This document shows, piece after piece, positions 22,592 through 34,400 of a stretch of DNA of 64,000 bases. The notes under the pieces are model-generated. The model had not been told where the DNA came from. It did not search any database and was given only the letters and a program-made list of their open reading frames with translations. This DNA comes from Haliclona indistincta (Eukaryota > Porifera > Demospongiae > Haplosclerida > Chalinidae). A program made the position numbers and the translations under genes. Where the stretch lies: assembly GCA_964017065.1 (NCBI GenBank), contig OZ024789.1, positions 10,501,439-10,565,438 of the forward strand, given 5' to 3'. Each line of letters opens with the position of its first letter. Positions within the stretch are counted from its first letter, which is position 1.

Positions 22592-23945
22592 AGAAGGATC
22601 AATGCGGAGGGAGACAACAGTTAGGGCATTACTCAATGATCTGGTCTCGTGTAGCTGCATGTAGAGGTATAGCTAAATATTTCTGTGATATTTCTCATTC
22701 TGGCTTCTTGCAGGAGGACCAGATACAGCCCTTAGCAGTTAGGTTATCAGAAGCAAGCAGACAGTGACTTGTCTAGCTTGTGGTTTGATACAGTTTACAC
22801 AATGTACCACAAACTGGTACATTCCAAACTGTGTGTTTTTGTATTTACAATAAGGTATGTATAAATCCTACAGTAGCTATGTGCACTAAAAAGTTTGAAC
22901 TGTCTGAATCAATTACTAGTTGTTATAGGTGGCTTCTACTAACCTTTAGCAGCACACAAATCTAAATTTCGGTAGAATCGGTGCTAAAATGGCTGAGTTA
23001 CAACAGGTTTTGTGGCGGTTACTGTGTGATTTTGTTCACCACCTTTACAAAGCCGGCTTCCTGGTTACAGCGGCGCTGCTGCGCACTTCGTAGCATAGGT
23101 GCAAAACAGTAATCTTGAGTATGACACAACAGCCTGGGCTAAGCTGACCTGTTCGGCATACCATAGATAATACAGTACAAGTGGATATATCTATGGTTGC
23201 ATACTCTTAGGTAATGAACTCTTGATGTCGATTATTCCCTTGGAGTAGAATATTGTGCAACGTTTCAAGCTGCATTATACATTGAGACACACTCATTGAT
23301 GCATCAGAGCGAGTTTCACGCTGCTAGCGTTGCTCTGTCACGAGCTGCAGATAAAAAGAAAGTCGCTCATTAATATTCATAAAAAGCGGTATACCGCCAC
23401 CTTAATTTTAGGACATTGCTTCTTTGCATAATGACCACACCTACTGCTCCACCCACCTTACTGTTCTAGAGGTAGTCCTTCAGTTTCTCCACCTCCGTGA
23501 ACTCTTGTGCCTCCTCCTTCAAGAAGATAGAGATGGTGGTTCCACGCTTGAGTGTGTTGCCGTGAGGATCCTTCACGATCGAAAATGAAGCAGAGTCTGA
23601 CTCCCAAATAATTATGGTGCTCATCATCATTGTGTAACTTGTGTTTAGATGTATCAGCAACTAGACACAAAGAGACGAGATCATGATGATAATATTAATG
23701 TTTAATTGTTAGACAAAGAGACGAAAAGAGATTGGAAAGAGAGAGAGGAAATGAAACAATAATTATAGTGAAGAATATTAATTTTTAGAATTATTGTTTT
23801 TCTTACCAAGGAATCATGAGTAGAATCTGGCATTGACCTATCAGATCGCTTGCCGCCAATTGTGATGAAGTTTGCAGTTTTTCTATAAACTAACTTCTAC
23901 TGAATTTAATGATTGTACCAAGATCATGTTTCACCATCTGAGAAC
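22190..23945 (-). pseudogene. hsp90b1-like: HSP90B1/GRP94 pseudogene, copy A
   Basis: Minus-strand exon remnants appear in the expected order. Around 23945-23840 comes HDLGTI...LIGQ from the ATP-binding domain, with a stop. Around 23660-23460 comes [46 protein letters not shown] and EVEKLKDYL. At 22555-22315 comes the C-terminal domain (NPRHPLVKEL, LRSGYTLPDSSSFAGRIERM). At 22262-22190 comes an acidic tail beginning VEEVFTQ. Large intervening exons are missing. A 4-base insertion near 22338 shifts the frame after MLKL. The chaperone family is unmistakable and the copy cannot be functional. It duplicates copy B at 38.0-39.8 kb. Confidence 0.8.
22880..22962. repeat. Interspersed repeat segment (inverted copy at 46.2 kb)
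   Basis: This ~80-bp stretch, also present at ~38756-38836 in the segmental duplicate, reappears in reverse complement at 46230-46312 with few changes. It is probably part of a wider non-coding repeat (22640-23400). Confidence 0.55.
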
Positions 23946-24016
23946 AAACAGAGAGAGATGAATGAATGATAGAGTGGGTTAGTGAGTGAGAGATCGATCA
24001 AGTGCTAACCTATCTG

Positions 24017-24244
24017 TTACCTGCTAGCTTTTCCCGATATCATTGCTGCATCAGTCGTGATTTCAGACTGTTCCTCGTGTGTTTGCAAGGTAAACCCAGT
24101 CAGCTCTACCTCATCCTGTGTCAGGCTGGCAGCTGGTGCAGACTCCACTACTATGGTGAACCGTACTCCTGGTGGAAGACTCTTTACAGCTACCAGCGCC
24201 TCTGCTTTAGAGCCATAGTAGGAAGAACTGGTAGTACCGTCCAT
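24017..24244 (-). CDS. Unrecognised 75-codon ORF upstream of K2
   Basis: The minus-strand frame starts MDGTTSSSYYGSKAEALVAV and ends SGKASR. I do not recognise it. It is neither a GRP94 segment nor a Kelch-family part. In the duplicate at 39.84-40.07 kb small indels shift the frame, which argues against a conserved gene. It could be a relic exon or chance. Confidence 0.2.
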   Translation of the reverse strand: MDGTTSSSYYGSKAEALVAVKSLPPGVRFTIVVESAPAASLTQDEVELTGFTLQTHEEQSEITTDAAMISGKASR

Positions 24245-24499
24245 TAGTACACCTGTAACATCCTCTGGTCGAGGCTATAGACGTACTTAGGCTGGACTAG
24301 CTAGTGTAGTGGCACTGTGTCGTCTTGACGCGGCTCTGCACTCATCTGTCGTCTCAGCTTCCTAATGAGTAGACTGCGGGTGGACTGAGGGAGTCACCGG
24401 CTGAGTGATGGACTAGGCAATGAGTAGCTCAGTCCCGTAGTCCGGCAGCATCAGTGAGCTCTTCCGGCCAACGTGTCCACAATGCTAGTATTCTATTAG

Positions 24500-24600
24500 A
24501 AGCGCATCAAAGCCAAAGGTGTGGCTACATTGTCCGGTAAGTATACTCCCACGCAGCTAACAGATCTCTCGAAATATCTCTTTCTTATTTTTCCTTCATC
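24500..24600 (+). promoter_or_regulatory. Proximal promoter/5' UTR of K2
   Basis: Nearly identical to the region before K4 (40331-40431) and block-similar to K1. It ends in a pyrimidine-rich run directly before the ATG. Confidence 0.4.
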
Positions 24601-27600
24601 ATGTCCGCTCCTCAGCAGCAGCGAGTAGGTGAGTTCATAAGTTGTACGATCAGGTGTTTAAACGGTGACTGATTGTTACTCCTCACAGTGGATGGATGGA
24701 GGGAACCCACTGGTCGTATGAGTCACCGCACAGCTGTTGTTGACAATCAACTCTATTTGTGGGGCGGAATCCAACAAGGAATGCCTGCGGTGCACGATAG
24801 CGCTGAGAAGCGCCAGTTTTTTTCTAGTGTAGAGGTGTTCGACGTGAACACTGGCTGCTGGGAGCAGCGCACCACTAGTGGAACACCTCCACTGGGAGTG
24901 ACGGGCTATTCCTGTCAGGAATGATCTGCACTATTTCGGTGGTTGGTGTGGTCATGGAGACTGCTTTTACGACAGTGGTCATAAAGACTGCTACTACAAC
25001 AGTGTTCACGCACTGAGCACCTCCACCCTGCAATGGAGGATGTTGGCTCCCTCAACAACAGAGGATGGGGCACCAATGAAGGAGAAATCTTGCAATTGTG
25101 GAATGGTGCACTTCACTGATGGAGAGGAGGACCTCTTGTATGTGGTGGGAGGGATGGTTCATGCTGTCCAATCATCACCACTTCATGGAGAAAAGTGTCA
25201 ATTATTGTATTTTTGTGTGTGTACCCATGAACAACACATTTTCTCTCTGTCCACAAGTGAGTGATACTGATTGTAGTTAATTTTTGGTGAAAATTATAAT
25301 TTTAGTGAGTTGTTAAGTTATCAAAACACGTCATCAAAATCTGGTTTTACTGTTATTGACATGCATGAATTAGTTAGGTGCTGGGTGCCACAATTTTATT
25401 TGTCCCCAACTTAAATTTGAAAGTTTGAGTTTTTTGGTTCAATATGTATTTTTGGTGCATAGTGGAATGATAGATGTTATAACCTCTAGATGGGTGGAGC
25501 TCACCAGTAGTCACAGGACAAGCTCCTCCTACGGATCCATTAACTAATTTCACACTAACAACAGTGGAAGGGAAAAGGGCTGCTATGTTTGGTGGTTACA
25601 GACCACAAGGCATCTGTTCTGATGATTTGTATATTATAGATCTGGAGAGACATTCTGTGGTGAGTGTGTAATAATATGAATAGTATAGCACTGATTTGTG
25701 GCTCCACTCTCGTCACCACATGGGGTCACTATCATCATCATTGTCACTTTATGATAGCTATGACATATTGTTCATACCACTTCCTGTAATGGAATCTATT
25801 ATTCTCAGAACTGGACCAAGATCAAGAATCCATTTAGTCAGTCTATCCATCCATGGCCTCAGAGGAGAAGTGGCCATGCTGCATCACACATTAATGGTCC
25901 TGTGTTTGTGATGATTGGAGGACGTTGTTCACCTCGTTGGTTACTGAGTGATATGTGGTTATGTGACACTACTACCAACCAATGGATGAAGGTGTACAAT
26001 TTAGTTACAGTCATGTTAACTTTGTCAACTTGAAATAATAAACTTCTCTACTTTAATGTGCTTGTGTAGTTTCTCACTCAAAATGACAGGACGAGCTGAG
26101 CTATAGTATAGAATATGATACTGTAGTTAATTAATAGTTCATAATGTGTGTTGTTTTAATTATTATGTTCTATAGCTACCAAAACTACCTGATTCAGTGA
26201 CAGGACGACGGTATCACTCAGTGTCAGTGTTTCATCTAGGAGCCCACTGTGTCTGGATACTAGTGTTTGGAGGAAGCTGGCACCACCCTAAAAACATGGC
26301 TGCCACTACTAGTATTTTAGAGCTAAGTGAGCACAGTGTGTGTCCATGCAGTAATCAGCAGTAGCTACAGCAGCTGATGCACACACTGACAGTGGTGGAC
26401 TGCACATAACAGCTCATCTCCTCCATACAGTCCAGGACACTAGTGGGCAGTGGTGTGTGGAGAGAGTGATGGAGAGAGAGACACTGAGCAACAATACAGA
26501 GTACCAGAAGAGGCTGAGAGAGGCTAAGATAAAGGGAGCATTTCAGGGACGTGAGCTACAGCAACAAGTTAGTGTTAGATCCACTTTTGTTGAGTGCATG
26601 TGCAGCGAACTATTTCCTTCACTTGCTACATTTGTATTTCTAGTTATTTACTAGTTATTTATTAGTATTTCCTTCACTGGTTATTATTTTATTAATATTT
26701 CCTTCACTAGTTACAAGATAGTGAGGAAACAGTTGAGTCTTCTGAGAGGAGGATCAGAGAGGTGGAGGAGGAGGTTAGAGTGCTCAGACTCCAGGTGCAG
26801 GATCCAGTGAAGCAGGTGTGTGTGGTTGGTGACAGTGATACTGGTTGATGTGTTGTGGTGTTCACAGCAGCTTGAGACCAATATTGATGAGAGAGAAGAG
26901 AAACAGGTCGAACATGGTTAGTAACAGTCACTTGACTCACTTCATATAAAGTCATCTTCCTCAATCATATAGTTCAGCAGAATGAGACAGAACCCAGAGA
27001 GCCGTCATCTTTTCAACTAACCTCAGAAGATAGTAAGCATCACACTACCGTAACGCTCGTGTTCACTTAGTTCTCTCCCTCCTTTCTTCCATCCCTCCCT
27101 CCCTCCCTCTCTCTCTGGTAGTCATACATGCTTATGAAGACAGTCTTCAAATTAGCAAGATGGAAGAGCAGGAGCTCATGGAAAATCTCAAAGCTGCTCA
27201 GCATGATTCACAGGAGAAGGATCAGAAGTTTTCTAAACTAGAGGATGATATGTGTGACAAGCGGAGGAAGATGGTTGCTGGCAGAGACGACTATGAACAA
27301 TGAACAAATTTCACAAAACCCTAGCTCGCCTTGCCACGGTCATGCATACATCTAGCCTACATGTAGACATTGAAAGTTGCTGCAAGTATTAGGTGGTTTG
27401 CAAATTGCAGTAGAAACTTTGTTTGCTAACCTGGAGACAGTTAAGTACTGGGCGTGACCATGAACACGAGAGCTGAGTGTACTTGCTGTGGGCTTAGATA
27501 GAAGACTGTATAATATACTGGAGGTTGTGGGAGACAAGCCTCAGAAAGTAGAGTGGCCAGGCTATGGGTTCTTCATTGAGATCCCTTAAGGTGCTGTTCC

Positions 27601-28235
27601 TCCTGGAGTGACTGTCAGTGTGGGCGTGAAGGTGATTCTAGCTGGCCAGTTTAAGTTCCTGAGAACAGGCAGTTGATCAGTGCCATCTACTGGGTCTCAT
27701 CCAGCATAGAGTTCATAAAAGAGGTGTCTGTCAACATACAGCATTGCGCTGTTGTACGCAGTGAGGATCAATGCTCCCAGTTCAAGTTCATCATTGCCAA
27801 TTAAGTGCTCACAGAATCATGTACTCGGTCATGCAGCTGCCGTACAAATTCCGTGAACATGAGGGATTGTTCAGCTCACACACTCAGTATGGAGCCATCA
27901 AGCTGAAGCAGTTCTCATTACTAGGAGAAACAGCACCAGAGGATACAGACACACTTTGTACAGCCTTCATATGTATACTAGCCAGTCCTCTGACAGTTGA
28001 TTTCCACTTATTGTGAGAGATTTTGAACTCGATCTACAGGTTTGTTATTTGCTCATGATCAATGTATTTGTTTGTGTATCTTACTCTCAGAAAGTGCAGC
28101 AAGGGCATATAACAAGTGGAGTGCTGACACCACGACACTGGGAATAAGATAACCCTAGCTATAGTCCAGTTATCAGGCTTGATCAGCAAGAACAGAATGT
28201 AGATCGGTGGAAAATACATCCTCTATCATCTTAAA
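24601..28235 (+). pseudogene. K2: broken Kelch / coiled-coil / ZU5 paralogue
   Basis: Exons can be aligned at 24601-24628, 24689-25256, 25490-25659, 25809-25991, 26176-26326, 26431-26567, 26711-26815, 26868-26916, 26973-27032 and from 27122. Exon 2 is 568 nt against 576 in K4: an 8-base deletion near 24915 shifts the Kelch frame. The exon starting at 27122 loses its donor and meets TGA near 27301. The next exons are replaced by ~210 bases of unrelated sequence. The ZU5 exon (27515-28040) carries GAA to TAA near 27590, a one-base deletion near 27657 and an insertion near 27800. The UPA-like exon near 28095-28235 has stops. It is clearly inactive, although its upstream half is almost identical to K4. 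Confidence 0.85.
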
Positions 28236-28819
28236 TACGATAATCCAAATACAACTGTACGCTTATGAAACTCGAAATCGTACACAAAAGAGTATAGAAT
28301 AGTACACTATATCTGATTTTTTCCAAACAGAAAAAATTCACTAAAAATATGAATATAACTGTGTGAGAATACAGATTAGTGAGAATTGACTGTTCTGTGA
28401 AAGTATGTGTCTATGTATAGCAACTCCCACCAATTAACATCACATGCAGTCCCTTTGAAATCATTCAGCAAAGTGTTTTGTACCTATTCATAAAGAATTT
28501 CTTAACTTTAGTCTTACACTTCTATAGAGAATCTATAATTTTGATCCGTTACAGTAAAATTCATAAGTTTCACTCTCTGTTGCTTCCGTGGGTTTTGATA
28601 CTGAAATGGTGATTATTGTCACTTTCTATAGATTGTTGTTTTAAATGTGCGAATATAATAATGTCTGGTACGTCTTTTTGTCACTTCAGCAAGTGAGAAA
28701 CTCAGATTGCTTGGCTGCATTTGTACCTATGATAACTGTGAAGAGGTCTCTGTTTGCTTGCACTGTCATTGTGAAACTTGTCAAGAAAGACCGTGAATTG
28801 AACAACTATAGTGAATGGG
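28236..28819. repeat. Duplicated upstream region of the secreted-peptide gene, copy A
   Basis: Non-coding and collinear with 56173-56773 at high similarity. It precedes the same small gene in both places, so gene and promoter moved as one block. Confidence 0.6.
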
Positions 28820-28827
28820 TATAAAAG
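28820..28827 (+). promoter_or_regulatory. TATA box of secreted-peptide gene A
   Basis: TATAAAAG, 62 bases before the first ATG-proximal codon, conserved at 56774-56781 in copy B. Confidence 0.65.
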
Positions 28828-28889
28828 ACCGGCTCCTTATCACAGCTGGTAGCTAAATTTTCTGTTGAGTCCCAACTTGCATAAAATTA

Positions 28890-29075
28890 ATGTCAAAAAT
28901 CTTTGCAGTTGTGCTTCTGTTTGGGTGTATGGGGATGAATGCTTTTGGATATCCAATAGCTGAGGAGGAATACTTTGATGAAGAAGATATAGCTTTGTCT
29001 GCTTCAACAAGCCTGGAAGTTTTCAGCCGGCTGGATTTTGTCCCTTGCGAAAATGCTCGCAGCAGAAAACAGCTG
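28890..29075 (+). CDS. Small secreted acidic protein, exon 1 (copy A, partial)
   Basis: The 5' exon begins MSKIFAVVLLFGCMGMNAFG, a strong signal peptide, then an acidic stretch (YPIAEEEYFDEEDIALSAST). It ends at CTG before a GTGAGC donor (29076). Copy B at 56838 differs at few positions, all mild except near the 3' end. In copy B the next exon is CUB-like; here that exon is gone. The next acceptor-like site (29136) leads into a K-type Death-domain remnant, so this copy may be a stranded first exon or a chimera. Function is unknown. Confidence 0.5.
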
Positions 29076-29136
29076 GTGAGCACAACCCATATCATGTTAC
29101 AATATCACTGAATTAATACTACGGTTCGTTTGACAG

Positions 29137-29440
29137 ATAAGTCAGTAGTCTATTCTCAAGCTCCATCAACTGTTGATCTGATGACCTTGGTTGCTAAAAA
29201 GATACCGACCAAGTGGTACGAGGTAGGAGTACTGCTGGATATATTGAAACACCAACACTGGACTCATTGGAGACACAGACCACGGATCAAGTTCGTCTCT
29301 TCATGAAGGTGTTCAACTAGTGGAAACAAGAGGGAAAGGTTCCCTACACATGGGATACTATCATCAGCACTCTTGAGAAAGCTGATGATAATAACACAGC
29401 TACTAACATTAGGAAATGGCTGAATAAAGAACAGCACTAA
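29137..29440 (+). pseudogene. Orphan Death-domain exon of K2
   Basis: After an ACAG acceptor the text matches the last exon of K3/K5 (YSQAPSTVDLM, LVAKKIPTKWYE, then TWDTIISTLEKADD and a terminal stop). Frame breaks occur near 29225-29260 and an in-frame TAG near 29320. It is separated from the K2 body by the secreted-peptide exon. Confidence 0.7.
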
Positions 29441-29449
29441 CTGACTCCT

Positions 29450-29790
29450 CACCACTAGCTAGCATGTTTACACTATGTTGGTTTTTTGTGTAGTACCATT
29501 AATTTGTCAGTTCTCTAGTTTATTCTATAACTGAATATAAGTCATGTTAAAATAATAATTATTTAAAATGACAGACAAATCGTCTACAGTGGAACCGCTC
29601 TGATGTCCGCTCTGATGTTTACAATTCAATTAAGTCAGTTGATATGACCAGTACAACATAATGTGATCATAATAATATTATTCTGTAACGTGTTGGAAGC
29701 AAATTGTCAAACTTACTACTAATATATACGTGAAAATAAAGTTGCGTGAGTTACCCCATGCATCAGCTAAGATTCAAAGCTTGTTATTTC
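29450..29790. other. Intergenic, no feature seen
   Basis: AT-rich, with no coding signal or clear repeat. Confidence 0.4.
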
Positions 29791-30170
29791 GTTCAAAGTC
29801 CGCAAGGTGATCATCCAGCGTCTATGGCTGGATCCAGCCAACCTTCAATACTCCAGTCTTGGAATCAGGCAATTGGAGGGTGGAAAATGGTCAAACGGAT
29901 CACTGAAGCCGGACAACAAGGGTTGCTTCCCTCTGCTTCCAACAGCATGCATCGTTGCCAAAGATGTTGTGATTTCTGCTGCTTCATTTTCTGAATCTTT
30001 TGAAAAATCAATGACCGCATCATCAACTCATGCATCAGCTAAGGTAAAGTAGAAAACAAGTACCCGGTAATCAACTTTATGTGCACAACCTATGTAGAGC
30101 TAGATCGAGCAATATAGACATAACTAGTGAGGTGCAATGTTCTATAAATTTTATGAAGATTGCATGTCAA

Positions 30171-30580
30171 GTAATATTTAGACCACACTAGGCGGTGCAT
30201 TACGCGATATAAAGCACGAGGGTGGGGTCAATAACGGTCGAGAACGTGTTGATAATGCACGAGCCGAAGGCGAGTGCATTATCACGCGTTCGAGACCGTT
30301 ATTGACGACGCCCGAGTGCTTTATATCGCGTAATGCACCGCCTAGTGTGGTTTAAACGTTTTAGACCATACCAGGTGACTTTCCGACCGAGTGCTTGCTA
30401 TTTTGACAAAGTGTGCGTTAATAAAAGTGTGCATTAAGAACTTAATCCACGAGGTGCATTAATAAAAGTGTGCATTAAGAACTTAATCCGCGAGGTGCAT
30501 TAATAAAAGTGTGCATTAAGCTATTTAATGCACACTTTTTGAGCGATCTGATTGGTCGAAAGTCACGTGGTATGGTCTAA
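30171..30580. repeat. Palindromic MITE pair, first tandem unit
   Basis: 410 bp. The first ~178 bases form a near-perfect hairpin (ACTAGGCGGTGCATTACGCG and complement). The remainder is framed by a second inverted pair (TTAGACCATACCA / TGGTATGGTCTAA) and holds three short GTGCATTAA-type repeats. Two fused MITEs are likely. Confidence 0.7.
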
Positions 30581-30990
30581 GTAATATTTAGACCACACTA
30601 GGCGGTGCATTACGCGATATAAAGCACGAGGGTGGGGTCAATAACGGTCGAGAACGTGTTGATAATGCACGAGCCGAAGGCGAGTGCATTATCACGCGTT
30701 CGAGACCGTTATTGACGACGCCCGAGTGCTTTATATCGCGTAATGCACCGCCTAGTGTGGTTTAAACGTTTTAGACCATACCAGGTGACTTTCCGACCGA
30801 GTGCTTGCTATTTTGACAAAGTGTGCGTTAATAAAAGTGTGCATTAAGAACTTAATCCACGAGGTGCATTAATAAAAGTGTGCATTAAGAACTTAATCCG
30901 CGAGGTGCATTAATAAAAGTGTGCATTAAGCTATTTAATGCACACTTTTTGAGCGATCTGATTGGTCGAAAGTCACGTGGTATGGTCTAA
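30581..30990. repeat. Palindromic MITE pair, second tandem unit
   Basis: By eye, base-for-base identical to 30171-30580. Either a very recent tandem duplication or an assembly duplication. Confidence 0.7.
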
Positions 30991-31492
30991 TTATTTTTAA
31001 TATTATAGGTTGGTATTGGTTGTTTCAGTGCTGGTGGTAACTACAGCAGTAGCAATGGAACTACTAATTCTTCACACAGTTCTGATGGATTGCTAAGAAT
31101 AAGAGTCTCAAGATTGAAGGAGCTCAAATCATTGGCTGGGTCTGCACAGCCATTCCAAAGTTCCCTTTAGCTGAAATCCATTAGCTAACGTAAGGCTTAT
31201 CACTGGGTATCATGACTTGTGAACTAACCTTCTTGTCTCTTACCTCAGATCACTGCACAGTGACTGCAAAGAGTCTTTCATGATATGAATTGAAACTTCA
31301 TTAGCATTTAGATGCACTTGACAGCTGGTGCTAACAGTATATAGTAGAATGCATAATAGTCATGCATACAAATGAATGTAAACTTGTTTGCGATGAATTT
31401 ACTTTAACTGGGTGTGGCTGGTATACTTCCACGTCCACGCACTCACCAAAGCCGCCCTCGAGTTCGATAGTCCCTCCTCCATTACCGCTCGG

Positions 31493-34400
31493 CAGCAGCG
31501 AGGAAGTTAGTTCATGAGTTGTGTCAGGTGTTTAAACAGTGATTGATTGTTACTCCTCGCAGTGGATGGATGGAGGGAACCCGCTGGTCGACGGGATCAC
31601 AGCACAGCTGTTGTTGACCATCAACTCTATTTGTGGGGTGGAACCCAACAAGGAATGCCTGAGGTGCACGATAGCGCTGACAAGCGTCATTTCTTCTCTA
31701 GTGTAGAGGTGTTCGACTTGAACAATGGTTGCTGGGAGCAGCGCACCACTAGTGGAACACCTCCACTGGGTGAGCAGGACTTTGCCTGTGTTGCTGTCAG
31801 AAATGAACTGCACTATTTCGGTGGTTACTGTGGTCATAGTGACTGCTACGACAACAGTGTTCACACACTGAGCACCTCCACCCTGCAGTGGAGGATGTTG
31901 GCTCCCTCAACAACAGACGATGGGGCACCGATGAAGAAGAAATGGTGTGGAATGGTGCACTTCACTGATGGAGAGGAGGACCTCTTGTATGTGGTGGGAG
32001 GGCGGGGTCATGCTGTCTCATCATCACGACAAGACGGAGCACAGTATCAATCAGTGTTTGATGGTGTATGTACAAATGAACAACACATTTTCTCTCTGTC
32101 CACAAGTGAGTGATACTGTTTGTTTCAGCATCATAGTGAAAATTGCTTTTAGTGAGTTGGTCAGTTATCAAAAAACTTCATCAAAATCTGCGTTCACTGT
32201 TATTGACATGCATGAATTAGTTAGATGCTGGGTGCCACAATTATATTATTCGTCCCCCAAATTAAATCAAGATCATGTTTGAAAGTTTTAGTTTTTGGTT
32301 CAATATGTAATTTTGGTGCATAGTGGAATGATAGATGTTATAACCCCTAGATGGGTGGAGCTCACCAGTAGTCACAGGACAAGCTCCTCCTCCATGTGAT
32401 GATTTCACACTAACAACTGTTACAGTGGAAGGAAAGAGGGCTGCTATGTTTGGTGGTACCACTCCATCAAGCTACTACTCTGATGATTTGTATATTGTAG
32501 ATCTGGAGAAACATTCTGTGGTGAGTGTGTATACTGTATTGGTAGACACTGTATGTATAGTACTTGTAGTTCCACTCTCATCACCACATGGGGTCACCAT
32601 CATCATCATTGTCACTTTATCGCTATGATTTATTGTTCATACCACTTCCTGTAACGGTATCTATTATTCTCAGAACTGGACCAAGATCAAGAAACCAGTT
32701 AGCCAGTCTATCCAATGGCCTGTGAGAAGATATGCCCATGCTGCATCACACATTACTGGTCCTGTGTTTGTGATGAGTGGAGGATGTGGTGATGGTGTGT
32801 CTACACTGAGTGATATGTGGTTGTATGACACTACTACTAACCAATGGATCAAGGTATTTCGCAATGTACGATTAAGTTACAGTCAAGTTAACTTTGTCAT
32901 TATTATTATTGATAATTAATTACTTCAAAACTCTATACTTTAATGTGCATGCTTGTGTAGTTTCTCACTCAAAATGACAGGACGAGCTGAGCTATAGTAT
33001 AGAATATGATACTATAGTTTATTAATAGTTCATAATGTGTGTTGTCTTATTATGTTCTATAGCTACCAACACTACCTGATTCAGTGACACAACGATACCG
33101 TCACTCAGTGTCAGTGTTTCATCTAGGAGCCCACTGTGTCTGGATACTAGTGTTTGGAGGAGACTATAACAAAGCTGAAACTAGTATTATAGAGCTAAGT
33201 GAGCACAGTAAGTGTCCATGCAGTAATCAGCAGTAGCTACAGCAGCTGATGCACACACTGACAGTGGCGGACTGCACATAACAGCTCATCTCCTCCATAC
33301 AGTCCAGGACACTAGTGGCCAGTGGTGTGTGGAGAGAGTGATGGAGAGAGAGTCACTGAGCAACAACACAGAGTACCAGAAGAGACTGAGAGAGGCCAGG
33401 ATAAAGGGAGTACTAGGAGATCGAGCAAACACAATGATGAAGGAGCTGATGATGGTATCAGACTATGAGAGCAGACAGCTACAGCAACAGGTTAGTGTCA
33501 GATCCACTTTTGTTGAGTGCATGTGCATGTGAACTATTTCCTTCACTACTTATTTATTATTTCTACAGGAGGGTTTGCCAACAGTTGAGTCTTATCAGAG
33601 GAGGATCAGAGAGGTGGAGGAAGAGGTTAGAGTGCTCAGACTCCAGGTGCAGGATCCAGTGAAGCAGGTGTGTGTGGTTGGTGACAGTGACACTGGTTGA
33701 TGTGTTGTGGTGTTCACAGCAGAATGAGACCAATATTGATGAGAGAGAAGAGAAACAGGTCAAACATGGTTAGTAACAGTCACTTGACTCATGCACTTCA
33801 TACAATATTTGTATCATCTTCCTCAATCATAGTTCAGCAGAATGAGACAGAACCCGGAGAGCCGTCATCTTTTCAACTAACCTCAGAAGATAGTAAGCAT
33901 GACACTATCCTCATGTTAATTTAATTCTCTCCCTCTGTCTCTGGTAGTCATACGTGCTTATGAAGACAGTCTTCGACTTAGCAAGAAGAGAATTGAAGAG
34001 TTAGAAAAAAAGCTCAATGCTGCTCAGCGTGATTCACAGGAGAAGGATCAGAAGTGCTCTAAACTAGAGGATATGTATGACATGCAGAAGAAGATGGTTG
34101 CTAGAAGAAATGACTATGAACAACAAGAAAAGAGTAAGTATAGGACTAAACAATTTTTAACGTATAATTTTGTATTTAATATAATTATTATAGTCATCCA
34201 CGAGTATGAGACCAAGCTGACAGCTAATGAGGAGGAACAGAAAGAGCTTCTAAGAGTATTGGAGCAAACCAAGAGAATGGCCTATGCTAGAGATCAACAG
34301 ATCTCAATGTTGGAAAGTGATGGTCAACTGATGCTAGAGAAATGTGAGTATTAGAGTGAGTGATTAATGTATCTAGCACTTGTTACTGTATTGCACAGTT

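Larger units (their letters stand above)
29800..31188 (+). pseudogene. Two-exon remnant of an unrecognised gene
   Basis: One frame reads WLDPANLQYSSLGIRQLEGG to ASFSESFEKSMTASSTHASA and ends at a GTAAAG donor near 30048. After an ATTATAG acceptor (31007) it continues VGIGCFSAGGNYSSSNGTTN. A frameshift near 31110 then leads to KIEGAQIIGWVCTAIPKFPL and a stop. The WLDP start and the IIGW end look like a conserved domain I have seen in hypothetical proteins of fungi and bacteria, but I cannot name it. The intron holds the 410-bp tandem duplication. The start is not defined. Confidence 0.4.
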
